The notes under the pieces: generated by a model
The model's input: the letters and a program-made list of their open reading frames with translations, nothing else
The model's database searches: none
What the model was told of the DNA's origin: nothing
Source of the DNA: Myxococcales bacterium
Lineage (GTDB): Bacteria > Myxococcota_A > Polyangia > Haliangiales > Haliangiaceae
Reading direction: 5' to 3'
Length of the DNA: 42,058 bases
Assembly (NCBI GenBank): GCA_947483555.1
Contig: CANKMW010000087.1
Location: 1-42,058, forward strand
Program-made: the position numbers and the translations under genes
In this document: positions 1 through 9,488 of the stretch, one piece after another
How the letters are laid out: every line of letters starts with the position of its first letter
Numbering within the stretch: position 1 is the first letter of the stretch

Positions 1-1655
<1,655 letters not shown>

Positions 1656-1659
<4 letters not shown>

Positions 1660-2357
1660 GACCGCTGATGCTCACGCTCGGCCTGGTGCTGTCGATGGGC
1701 TGCACCGGCTCGTCGCATCCGATGCAGGACGTGGAGCCCAAACCCGTGCCGCTGGAGCCTCACCGGCCCCCGCCCGATGCCGATCGCCAGGAGCCCGCCG
1801 TGCCCGCCGCCCGTTTCACGTTCATCAGCCGTCGCCGCGACAAGCCGCCACGGAGCACGCTGTTCTTCGACGTGTCGCTGCGCAACCCCGGTGACCGCAC
1901 GCGCTGGTTCCTGTTGCCCGACTCGGCCGCGAAGGGGCAGCGGCCCATGGCGACCTCCGCCTTCGGCGCCAGAGTGTGGTCGTTTCTCGGCACCGGCAAC
2001 GTGGTGGTGGCGCACTTCGATACCGTTTCCGGATTCTACGCGCTCCAGCTGCCGCCCGACGCCGAGGTCGAGCTGCGCGGGCTGGAGATCGGCCTGCCCG
2101 GCGAGCTCCCCGCCGATCCGCTGCCGCTCGAGTTCATCGTCGCCGATGGCTTTACCGTCGGCGGCCAGGCGCCCGAGACCTGGACCAAGGTCCCGGCCCG
2201 GTCCGACGCCCGCGCCGACGCGACCCTGAAAGGCGCCAAGGCCGTCGCCGACTACAACCCGCCGGATCTGAAGTCGGTGCCGGTCGAGCTCCAGGGCGCC
2301 GAGCGGTTCACCGAGCTGGTCCCGATCGCCGCAACCTCCGCGAGCCCTACCCCATGA
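1656..2357 (+). CDS. Lipoprotein partner of the transglutaminase, copy 1
   Basis: A 233-residue protein begins with a signal peptide and lipobox (LSMGC, Cys16), so it should be lipid-anchored at the inner or outer membrane. The mature part starts with a Pro-rich linker and continues as a probably beta-rich domain with conserved blocks shared with copy 2 (DVSLRNPG, WFLLPDS, GTGNVVVA, SGFYALQLPP, VADGFTVGG, ELQGAERFTELVP). I do not recognise a family. The start codon overlaps the stop of the upstream transglutaminase gene and its own stop overlaps the ATG of the next, so all four genes look translationally coupled. The constant pairing with a potentially toxic enzyme makes an immunity or docking role plausible, but nothing in the sequence proves it. 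Confidence 0.85.
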
Positions 2358-4126
2358 CCGAACACGAACGCCAGCGCCGCCTCGTCGACGACAGCTCCAG
2401 CGCTCCGGTCCAGCGGTCGCCAGGACGGCGCTCGCTGGTCGAGGCCCGCTATCCGACCGCGGAGGCGCCGCCGAGCCCCGCGCCGCAGCCGGTCCAGCTG
2501 CTGACCGGACCCGCGCCCGCCCACGACGACCCGTTCGCGCTCCACATGCAAGGCGCGGCAGCCCGTGGGGTCGAGGGCGGCGGCGGGGCGTTGCCGCACC
2601 TCGACGCGATCCAGCACTCGTTCGGCCACCACGACGTCAGCGGCGTGACCGCCCACGTCGGCGGCGCGGCGGCCTCCGCGTGTGACGACCTGGGCGCCCA
2701 GGCCTACGCCACCGGCGCCAGCACCGCGTTCGCGGCCACGCCGGATCTGCACACCGCGGCCCACGAGGCCGCGCACACCGTGCAGCAGCGCGGCGGCGTC
2801 CAGCTCAAGGGCGGCGTCGGCGAGGCCGGCGACGAACACGAACGCCACGCCGACGCGGTCGCCGACGCCGTCGTCGCCGGCCGGTCGGCGCAGGGCATGC
2901 TCGACGACTACGCGCCGGCCACCACGCCCGGCGCCGCGCCGGCGACCCAGCTCATGGCGGTGCAGCTCAAGGGCGAGCCGACGCTGCGCAAGGGCTCGTC
3001 GGGTTCGGCGGTGAAGAAGCTGCAGCAGCGGCTCAACGCCAAGGAGGTGGTCGAGCCGCCGCTCGGCGTCGACGGCGACTTCGGCTCCACGACCGAGGCC
3101 GCGGTGATCGTGTTCCAGCACAAGCACAAGGACACCACCGGCGTGCAGCTCGAAGAGGACGGCATCGTCGGCAAGCTGACCTGGGGTGCCATCAACCTCG
3201 AGCACGAGACGCCCGAGATCGCGAACACCGACGCCGCCCTCGGCAAGCACGTCGCCACCGAGATGAACCGCAACAACGAGGATCCGCACGAGGCCAACCG
3301 CGGCGTCCACTACGACTTCAACTACAAGGCCAGCCACCCCGACAAGTGGAAGGACGACTACTCGAACGGCTACGCCGATCCGACCTACTTCGATCGCCTC
3401 GGCTGGATGGACTGGCGCCTCAAGCCCGGCAAGAGCGCCGCGGCCGCGATCCAGTCCTGGCTCCACGGCCTCACGATCGCCGAGTGTCTGTCGGCGATCA
3501 TCGCGATCGAGAGCGACGCCGTGCGAGCCGCCATTGGCGACCAGAAATTCGACCAGCGCTTCGGCTCCATCGACAGCAAGGTGCCGGAGGACCAGCGGTT
3601 GCGGATCCGCACCGGCCGCCAGGGCACCATCGTCGAGCTCGCGATCGAGCAGACCGCCGAAGCCGCGGCCGGCGACGGCGGCAGCTTCGGCAATCGTCCG
3701 GTGAAGGAGGGCGACTGGTGCTACTTCTACAACCATCCCAGGTATCTGTTGAAGCACCCGGGCGGCGCCTTCCAGGGCGAGAACGCCGTGTTCGTGGGCC
3801 TCAACGACGCCGGCAAGCAAGTCTTCTCCGGGATGGGCGTCTCGCGCGTGGTCGAGACCAGGATGATCCTCGACATGATCGACGCCTACAACCAGCCGCG
3901 TGACGACTTCGACGACAAGGAACTGGCCAGCATCACGGCCCAGAACGGCGGCGTGCTGCCGTCGAAGTACGATGCGGCCAGCGGCGAGTTCCCCGACCAG
4001 CTCACCAAGGTCGAGGACGTGCTCGACGAGCCCGAGTACGAGCTCGACGGCCGCAAGCGCAAGGGCGGGTTCGTCGCCAGCAGCGTCAAGCGGCTCGATA
4101 CCGCCAAGGTCGAAGCGCTCAAATGA
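2354..4126 (+). CDS. DUF4157 / peptidoglycan-binding / Tgl-like transglutaminase protein, copy 2
   Basis: The complete member of the pair has 590 residues from the ATG that overlaps the previous stop (ATGA). The frame is open further upstream, but this start gives an N-terminus that fits copy 1 and the operon spacing. There is no signal peptide. The order is a charged and Pro-rich leader (1-60), DUF4157 with HEAAH at 137-141, a peptidoglycan-binding domain (about 207-280), and a Tgl-like domain (about 290-505). The catalytic candidates are Cys378 preceded by Glu377, and Glu476 in GEN. The spacing from Cys to the second Glu is longer than in Bacillus Tgl (about 98 against 71 residues), because of an insert before the GDWCYFYN motif. 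The HExxH of DUF4157 domains is not known to be proteolytic, so the Tgl domain is the likely activity. Lack of a Sec signal fits delivery by an injection system. Confidence 0.85.
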   Translation: MTEHERQRRLVDDSSSAPVQRSPGRRSLVEARYPTAEAPPSPAPQPVQLLTGPAPAHDDPFALHMQGAAARGVEGGGGALPHLDAIQHSFGHHDVSGVTAHVGGAAASACDDLGAQAYATGASTAFAATPDLHTAAHEAAHTVQQRGGVQLKGGVGEAGDEHERHADAVADAVVAGRSAQGMLDDYAPATTPGAAPATQLMAVQLKGEPTLRKGSSGSAVKKLQQRLNAKEVVEPPLGVDGDFGSTTEAAVIVFQHKHKDTTGVQLEEDGIVGKLTWGAINLEHETPEIANTDAALGKHVATEMNRNNEDPHEANRGVHYDFNYKASHPDKWKDDYSNGYADPTYFDRLGWMDWRLKPGKSAAAAIQSWLHGLTIAECLSAIIAIESDAVRAAIGDQKFDQRFGSIDSKVPEDQRLRIRTGRQGTIVELAIEQTAEAAAGDGGSFGNRPVKEGDWCYFYNHPRYLLKHPGGAFQGENAVFVGLNDAGKQVFSGMGVSRVVETRMILDMIDAYNQPRDDFDDKELASITAQNGGVLPSKYDAASGEFPDQLTKVEDVLDEPEYELDGRKRKGGFVASSVKRLDTAKVEALK

Positions 4127-4818
4127 GACCGTTCGTGCTCACGCTCGGCCTCGAGCTGTTCATGGGCTGCACCAGCTCGTCGCGTCCGATGCAGGATCTC
4201 GAGCCCACACCCGTTCCGCCCCCGGAGCCCGGCGATCCCGCGGTTCCCCACGCCCCTGCGGACAGCAAGGAGCCCACGGTGTCATCCGCCCATTTCACGT
4301 TCGTCCGTCACCAACACGATCGGCGACCGCCGCTGAGCACGCTCGTGTTCGACGTGTCGTTGCGCAATCCGGGCGCGCGCGCCCGCTGGTTCCTGCTGCC
4401 CGACTCGGTGGCGAAGGGGCAGCGGCCCATGGCGACCGGCGCGTTCGGCGTCAACGTCCTGTCGTTTCCCGGCACTGGCAACGTGGTGGTGGCGAACTTC
4501 GAGGACGTGTCCGGGTTCTACGCCTTGCAGCTGCCGCCCGGTGCCGAGGTCGAGCTGCGCGGACTGCAGCTGCGGCTCGCCGGCGCGCTCCCCGCCAGTC
4601 CGCTGCCGCTCGAGGTCATCATCGCCGATGGCTTCACGGTGGGCGGGCAGCCGCCCGAGGCGTGGACCAAGGTGCCGGCCACGGCCGAGGCCCGGGCCGA
4701 CGCGACCCAGCAAGATGCCAAGCCCATCGCGGCCTTCACCGCGCCGGACCTGAAGACGGCGCCGGTCGAGTTGCAGGGCGCCGAGCGCTTCACCGAGCTC
4801 GTACCGGTCCCGAACTGA
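4123..4818 (+). CDS. Lipoprotein partner of the transglutaminase, copy 2
   Basis: A 231-residue paralogue of the lipoprotein at 1656-2357, with signal peptide and lipobox LFMGC (Cys16). It differs mainly in the Pro-rich linker after the lipid anchor and at scattered sites in the mature domain; the WFLLPDS, KGQRPMAT, GTGNVVVA and SGFYALQLPP blocks are kept. It starts inside the stop codon of copy 2 of the transglutaminase. No similar gene follows within the window, so the array ends here. The function is unknown; an immunity, adaptor or substrate role for the neighbouring enzyme is inferred from the paired duplication only. Confidence 0.85.
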   Translation: MRPFVLTLGLELFMGCTSSSRPMQDLEPTPVPPPEPGDPAVPHAPADSKEPTVSSAHFTFVRHQHDRRPPLSTLVFDVSLRNPGARARWFLLPDSVAKGQRPMATGAFGVNVLSFPGTGNVVVANFEDVSGFYALQLPPGAEVELRGLQLRLAGALPASPLPLEVIIADGFTVGGQPPEAWTKVPATAEARADATQQDAKPIAAFTAPDLKTAPVELQGAERFTELVPVPN

Positions 4819-4972
4819 GGGCGAACACGGCGGCCAGCGCTACGCCGGCTGATCCAGTTGCCACCGTCGGTGGGATGGTCGATCGCGGTGGCCCCGGCCC
4901 GGGCAGATTCACCGGGTTGCGGCGGCGCGCGGCGGATCATCGCCGGAGCACATCTTGCACAGGCGCGCCGCC

Positions 4973-6340
4973 ATGCGCTTGCTGCTGATCGCCGCCCTCT
5001 GCCTGTTCACCCTGTCGTGCACCGACGCGACCGGCCCCGAGGGCGCCGACGAGTTCGAGGACGCCGTCGCGGCGTCCGACGATCCGGCCGAGGCCGGCAA
5101 GGCCGACGGGCCTGACCTGACGTTGACCGCGCTTCAGCTGCCGGTCCCGGCGTCGCTCGGCACCGGCGAGGTCCGCCTCCTGATCCGGACCAACAGCGCG
5201 TACCGGGCGCTGTTCGGATCGAGCGCGCCCGCGGTCGACTTCTCGCGCCGCTGGGTGGTGTTCTACAGCGCGGGTCGCAAGCCGAGCGGCGGATACGCCG
5301 CCGCCGTCGATCGGATCTGGACCAGCAACAGCGGCAAGACGCTGCGCATCGCGACCAGCCTCGAGCGACCTGGGCCCGACTGCCAGGTGACGCTCGCCTT
5401 GACCACGCCGCACGCCGCGGTCTCGTTCCCGCGCCCGACCGTGATGCCGACGATCCTGAACGCCTATCACACCGCCAGGGTCCGCAGCTGTGCGCCGGCC
5501 TGTCGCGCCATCACCCCGACCGACGTGGCGACGCTGGATCTCTCGGTGACCCGCGAGGTCCGCGCCATCTACTTCGTGCCCAGCGACCGGCCGTTCCGCA
5601 ACTGTCTGGCCGAGCGCCTCGACACCTTCGCGACCCTGGCCCAGAACTTCTACCGCGACGAGATGGCCGTCGAGGGCTACCGCAGCGCCGACGGCGCCGG
5701 CAAGACCTTCGCGCTCGACGCCGCCGCCGACGGGCGCTGGAACGTGGTCTACATGGTCGGCCAGCACGACGCGGCCTGGTACCAGGCCCAGACCGATCCG
5801 CCGGGCGCGGCGATGGCCGAGATGTTCGCCCGCGTGCCGGCCGGGTTTCACGAGCGCAACGTGACGCTCTACGTCTACGACCTCGCCGTGGTTACCGCAC
5901 GCCGCATCCAGTTCTCGGGCAACGGCGGCTCGGGCGCACCGTGGGAAGGCGAAGGCAGCGGCTACGTCCTGCAAGGCGCCCACTTCCTCGGCCTCGGCTT
6001 CGAGACCGTCGCCACCGATCCAGCGGCGCAGGCGGCGCTGTTCGAGCAGACCGCCGACGCCGGCGTCGACGACTGGAACGGCGATCAGGTGTTCGGTGCC
6101 CTGACCCGCGGCCAGTACGCCTCGACCTACGTCGGCGCCGCGCTGCACGAGCTCGGCCACGCCTTCTACCTCGAGCACACGTTCGTCGATCACGACGGCG
6201 ACGGCATCGAGACCAACGTGATGGGCCACGGCTTCCGTCGCCTCAGCGGCCGCTACTCTGCCGCCGGCTACCGACCGGCCACCGGCCTGGGCGCCGACAG
6301 CGCCGCCGCGCTCGACCGCGCGCTGCTGTTCAATCGCTGA
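4973..6340 (+). CDS. Lipoprotein with PrcB-like domain and metzincin-like zinc protease motif
   Basis: The protein has 455 residues from the ATG at 4973; an upstream TTG at 4955 in frame is a weaker start because it lengthens the signal peptide n-region. The lipobox is FTLSC (Cys16). Residues about 66-155 resemble the PrcB_C domain (VDFSRRWVVFYSAGRKPSGGY), found in treponemal protease-complex subunit PrcB. Near the C-terminus His392-Glu-Leu-Gly-His with a third His six residues on (HELGHAFYLEH) is a zinc-binding HExxHxxxxxH site; the usual metzincin Gly is Tyr here. A Met soon afterwards (NVMGHG) could form the Met-turn. A membrane-anchored extracytoplasmic peptidase is the likely function. 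Substrate unknown. Confidence 0.7.
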   Translation: MRLLLIAALCLFTLSCTDATGPEGADEFEDAVAASDDPAEAGKADGPDLTLTALQLPVPASLGTGEVRLLIRTNSAYRALFGSSAPAVDFSRRWVVFYSAGRKPSGGYAAAVDRIWTSNSGKTLRIATSLERPGPDCQVTLALTTPHAAVSFPRPTVMPTILNAYHTARVRSCAPACRAITPTDVATLDLSVTREVRAIYFVPSDRPFRNCLAERLDTFATLAQNFYRDEMAVEGYRSADGAGKTFALDAAADGRWNVVYMVGQHDAAWYQAQTDPPGAAMAEMFARVPAGFHERNVTLYVYDLAVVTARRIQFSGNGGSGAPWEGEGSGYVLQGAHFLGLGFETVATDPAAQAALFEQTADAGVDDWNGDQVFGALTRGQYASTYVGAALHELGHAFYLEHTFVDHDGDGIETNVMGHGFRRLSGRYSAAGYRPATGLGADSAAALDRALLFNR

Positions 6341-6344
6341 GCCG

Positions 6345-6749
6345 TCAGGGCGGCGGCGGCGCGGGCGGGAACAGGCAGCTGGCGAGGTCGGCGCACGACG
6401 GGCGCTCCCAGCAGCCGACCACGGTCGCGACGAAGGCGGGCCCGGAATGGGCGCCAAGGCAGAACGTGAGGGCGGCGGCGCGCCCGTTCCTGGCCGACGT
6501 CAAGCGGCGGTCGAGGCGGCGATCGTGCTCGGCCAGCTCCTTGGCCAGCTCCTTGGTCAGCTCGTCGTCGCCGAGATCGCGGACCGAGGCGACGATGAGC
6601 TCGTTGGTGCACGGCGCGAGGCGCGGCGCGACGGCGCGGCACTGGGCGTCGATCGGCAGCGTCGCCAGCCTTGCCAGGTCGGGCCTGGGCGGCAGGCCGT
6701 CGCCGCAACCGAGCGCGCCCGTCGCCAGCGTCAACGCCAGCGCCCGCAT
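6345..6749 (-). CDS. Small Cys-containing lipoprotein, function unknown
   Basis: A 134-residue product if the ATG at 6749 is used, which places a signal peptide with lipobox ALGC (Cys15) at the N-terminus; the frame extends upstream to 6827 but that would bury the signal peptide. The mature part has six further cysteines and an acidic/basic helical middle (about 65-90), and ends in a run of prolines. It converges with the metalloprotease lipoprotein gene, leaving only 4 bases between the stops. I recognise no domain; such small lipoproteins are common in Myxococcota. Confidence 0.6.
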   Translation of the reverse strand: MRALALTLATGALGCGDGLPPRPDLARLATLPIDAQCRAVAPRLAPCTNELIVASVRDLGDDELTKELAKELAEHDRRLDRRLTSARNGRAAALTFCLGAHSGPAFVATVVGCWERPSCADLASCLFPPAPPPP

Positions 6750-6880
6750 CAGGTGCCGCACGGGGCGCACGGCACGACGGTGAGCGAGACCGGGTAGCCA
6801 GGCAAAGCTCGACCGCGCATGTGACATTGGCGCGACTCTACATCAGCACCGCCGCCGTGCTCGGAAGGGTGCGTGGTGCG

Positions 6881-6886
6881 TATACT
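6881..6886 (+). promoter_or_regulatory. Candidate -10 box, leaderless start
   Basis: TATACT ends 7 bases before the ATG at 6894, which would put the transcription start at or next to the start codon. No Shine-Dalgarno sequence precedes this ATG. No convincing -35 box is visible. Inferred only from sequence. Confidence 0.4.
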
Positions 6887-6893
6887 GCCGCCG

Positions 6894-7931
6894 ATGGGAG
6901 GGGCCACCCGGGCGCACGCCGCCGTCGCGATCGCCGCATCGATCGCGACCGTCGCGTGCGATCGCGGACCATCGGCCGCCGAGCTCAAGCGCCTGCGCGC
7001 CGAGGCGGCCACGGCCAATCAGGCCAAGCTCGCCGCCCACGCCGGCGACGACGCCCAGGCACCGGGCAAGAGCCTCACCATCGTCGGTCAGCTCGGCGTC
7101 CCCGGAGCCACCTTCGACTGGGCCGCGCTCGACGCGCTCGCCACCACCCACGTCCCGACCAAGAACCCGCAGAACCCGACCGACCGCGCCCGGGTGATCG
7201 ACTTCCGCGGCGTGCTGGTGCGCGACCTGCTCGATCGCTTCGCCGCCGCGCCCGCCGCCACCGAGGTCACGTTCGTGGCCATCGACGGCTTCCGCTCCAC
7301 CGTCGACGTCGCCGGCGCCCGCCGCTTTCGCGTGGCGCTCGCGCTCGAGGCCGATGGCGCGCCCATCGAGCGCACCAGCGGCGGCCCGATCTACCTGGTC
7401 TTCCCGCACAGCGAGGCGCCCGACAGCGAGGCGCTGTACCCCGATCGCTACTGGTGCTTCTACGTCACGCACATGATCGTCGGCACCGAGGTAGCTCGGC
7501 TGCGGGTCGGCGATCAGGTGCTCGACGGCGCCGCCCTCGAGGCGCTGCCGCAGACCGGGTTCGACGGCCCGGTGGGCTGGAAGGTGCACTGGCCGTCGGC
7601 GGCGGTGCACGTGCGTGGCGTGCGCCTGGTCGACGCGCTGCGCGCCGCCGGCGTCGAGGTTCCTGCCGGCGGCCGCGTGATCGTGCGCGGCAAGGCGGTC
7701 GTCCACCGCGATCCCGGCGACCCGATCGCGCTCGCCGCCGCCGACCTCGAGCGTTGCGGCTTTCTGCTCGCCACCCACTGGGGCAGCGACGACGCCCCGA
7801 TCAGCGCCCGGCTCGGCGGACCGCTGGCGCTGGCGGTGCCGCCGGCGTGCGCGGCGCAGTACGGCGACCGGACCTGGATGACCTTCGTCGAGGAGCTGGT
7901 CATCGAGGGCCCGGTGGGGTCGGCACCGTGA
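6894..7931 (+). CDS. Lipoprotein with two molybdopterin-oxidoreductase-like (SUOX-fold) domains
   Basis: The protein has 345 residues from the ATG at 6894 (a GTG at 6873 is in frame but spoils the signal peptide). The lipobox is ATVAC (Cys22), followed by a short charged helix. Residues about 55-185 follow the pattern of the PF00174 molybdopterin-binding fold (DFRGVLVRDLL, IDGFRSTV, GGPIYLVFP). A second, weaker copy follows at about 215-345 (VRGVRLVDALRAAGV, LGGPLALAVP). The Cys that binds molybdenum in sulfite-oxidase family enzymes has no equivalent at the expected place in the first domain, so an enzyme is doubtful. The stop overlaps the start of the adenylate cyclase gene by 4 bases (GTGA), which suggests a periplasmic sensor partner for the cyclase. 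Confidence 0.65.
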   Translation: MGGATRAHAAVAIAASIATVACDRGPSAAELKRLRAEAATANQAKLAAHAGDDAQAPGKSLTIVGQLGVPGATFDWAALDALATTHVPTKNPQNPTDRARVIDFRGVLVRDLLDRFAAAPAATEVTFVAIDGFRSTVDVAGARRFRVALALEADGAPIERTSGGPIYLVFPHSEAPDSEALYPDRYWCFYVTHMIVGTEVARLRVGDQVLDGAALEALPQTGFDGPVGWKVHWPSAAVHVRGVRLVDALRAAGVEVPAGGRVIVRGKAVVHRDPGDPIALAAADLERCGFLLATHWGSDDAPISARLGGPLALAVPPACAAQYGDRTWMTFVEELVIEGPVGSAP

Positions 7932-9385
7932 GCCAGCGCCGGCTGTCGTCGATCGGCACCCGCCTCGCCGGCGCCACCGCGCTGCTCATCGTCGCGATCG
8001 TCGGCGTGATGGTCTGGCAGTGGACGGCCACCGAGCGCCGCATCGTCGGCGAGCAGAAGCGCGGCGAGGCGCGCGCCTTCGCGGTGGCGATGGCCGACGT
8101 ACTGATGAACGAGCTCGACGACGAGAACTGGGCCCAGATCCGGGTCGCGACCGAGCTGCTGCTCGTCAACAACGAAGACATCGTCTACGTCGTGGTCCAC
8201 GACCACCGTCGCGACGACCGCATCGTCGCCGGCGTTCCGGCCGAGCTCAACGAGCAGTTCATCCCCGATCTGGTGCCGCTCGCCGTCACCCGCGCCGCGC
8301 TGGCCGCCGCCGAACCGCTGACCCAGGAGTCGGTCCTGGTCCGCGCCGCCGTGCTCGGCAAACAGCCGCGGGCTGCGCGTGGCCAGCGCGTCGTCGAGGT
8401 GGCGGCGCCGATGCGCACCGCGTCGGGGACGTCGATCGGCGTGCTCCGCGTCTCGGTGTCGCTGGCCGCCGTCGATCGGGCGGTCGCCGCCGCGGTCCGC
8501 AAGGCGCTGTTCATCGGCGCCCTGGCGCTGATCGCCGGCCTGCTGGGCGCGATCGTGCTCGCCCGCCGCCTGACCCGGCCGGTCAAGCGGCTGGCCGCCG
8601 ACGCGGCCAAGATCGCGGCCGGTGACCTCGCCCATCGCGCCCACATCGACCGCGCCGACGAGATCGGGCAGCTCGCCGAGGCCTTCAACGACATGACCGT
8701 CGCGCTCGAGGGCTCGTTCGGGCGCCTGCGCAAGACCCTGACGTCGTTCGAACGCTTCGTGCCGCGCAAGTTCCTGGCCGTGATCGCACCCGAGGGGATC
8801 GAGAACATCCAGGTCGGCACCAGCGCCACCCGCACGGTCGCCGTCCTGTTCAGCGACATCCGCGGCTACACCCGACTCAGCGAGGGCATGACCGCGATCA
8901 AGGTGTACGCCATGCTCAACGACTATCTCGAGCGCATGGGCGGCGCGATCGACCGCGCCGGCGGCTTCGTCGATAAGTACATCGGCGACGCGATCATGGC
9001 GCTGTTCGACGACGAGCACACCGACAAGCTGCTCGACGCGATCGTCGGGATGCGGGCCGAGTTGCGCGCGCTCAACATCGCCCGCGCCGCCGACGGCCTG
9101 CCACCGATCGAGAACGGCATCGGCGCCCACGGTGGCGAGGTCGTGATGGGCACCATCGGCTTCGCGTCGAAGATCGAGTCGACCGTGATCGGCGACGCCG
9201 TCAACGTCGCCTCGCGCGTCGAGGGTCTGACCAAGGAGCGCGGCGTTGGCGTGCTGTTCACCGACGCCGTGGTCGCCCGCCTGCAGGACCCGTCACGCTT
9301 CCTGCTCCGCAAGGTCGCCGAGGGCGTGGTCCTGCGCGGCCGTCTCGACCCGGTGGACCTGTACACGCTCGACGATCCATCGTGA
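7928..9385 (+). CDS. Membrane adenylate/guanylate cyclase with HAMP domain
   Basis: The product has 485 residues from the GTG that overlaps the upstream stop; the open frame further upstream is unlike any protein. The order is TM helix (about 11-31), an extracytoplasmic sensor region of about 160 residues, a second TM helix (about 195-215), HAMP (about 216-270), a coiled linker (RLRKTLTSFERFVPRKFL), and a class III cyclase catalytic domain (about 298-480). Metal-binding Asp310 lies in FSDIRGYT and Asp354 in FVDKYIGDAIMALF; the late motif VIGDAVNVASRVEG is intact. It should make cAMP in response to an envelope signal, perhaps sensed through the lipoprotein encoded just before it. Its last 24 bases form part of a 62-bp repeat found again at 11057. 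Confidence 0.92.
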   Translation: MSQRRLSSIGTRLAGATALLIVAIVGVMVWQWTATERRIVGEQKRGEARAFAVAMADVLMNELDDENWAQIRVATELLLVNNEDIVYVVVHDHRRDDRIVAGVPAELNEQFIPDLVPLAVTRAALAAAEPLTQESVLVRAAVLGKQPRAARGQRVVEVAAPMRTASGTSIGVLRVSVSLAAVDRAVAAAVRKALFIGALALIAGLLGAIVLARRLTRPVKRLAADAAKIAAGDLAHRAHIDRADEIGQLAEAFNDMTVALEGSFGRLRKTLTSFERFVPRKFLAVIAPEGIENIQVGTSATRTVAVLFSDIRGYTRLSEGMTAIKVYAMLNDYLERMGGAIDRAGGFVDKYIGDAIMALFDDEHTDKLLDAIVGMRAELRALNIARAADGLPPIENGIGAHGGEVVMGTIGFASKIESTVIGDAVNVASRVEGLTKERGVGVLFTDAVVARLQDPSRFLLRKVAEGVVLRGRLDPVDLYTLDDPS

Positions 9386-9423
9386 CGGCGCCAGCCGCCG
9401 CCGCGTACCGACGCGAACGGATC
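9362..9423 (+). repeat. 62-bp direct repeat, left copy (cyclase 3' end)
   Basis: Matches 11057-11118 over 62 bases with three mismatches; the first 30 bases are identical. The left copy contains the last codons and stop of the cyclase gene. The right copy has no coding context, so it is a duplicate of the cyclase end left by an insertion or duplication event. Confidence 0.9.
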
Positions 9424-9442
9424 GAGCCGCTCGGGACCCCAG
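9418..9442 (+). repeat. 25-bp fragment of the methyltransferase gene at the left junction
   Basis: Identical over 25 bases to 11877-11901, which lies inside the methyltransferase coding region, in the same orientation. It is joined to the end of the 62-bp repeat at a GATC shared by both parent sequences, as expected for a microhomology junction. Confidence 0.88.
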
Positions 9443-9488
9443 CAGTTCCCTGGGAAACGACGTCCGGCCTCGGGTATGTTCCGCCACC

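Noticed and set aside
1976..2353. An N-terminal extension of the second transglutaminase into the preceding lipoprotein gene
   Set aside because: The in-frame text is Arg-rich shadow of the lipoprotein; the ATG at 2354 fits copy 1 and the ATGA overlap.
2252..3820. A minus-strand open frame of 522 codons opposite the second transglutaminase
   Set aside because: Repetitive antisense text; the plus strand is confirmed by the paralogous copy.
6671..7927. A long plus-strand extension upstream of the adenylate cyclase
   Set aside because: It is out of frame with the molybdopterin-fold lipoprotein gene, which has a clear signal peptide and fold, and the cyclase has its own GTG start and TM helix at 7928.
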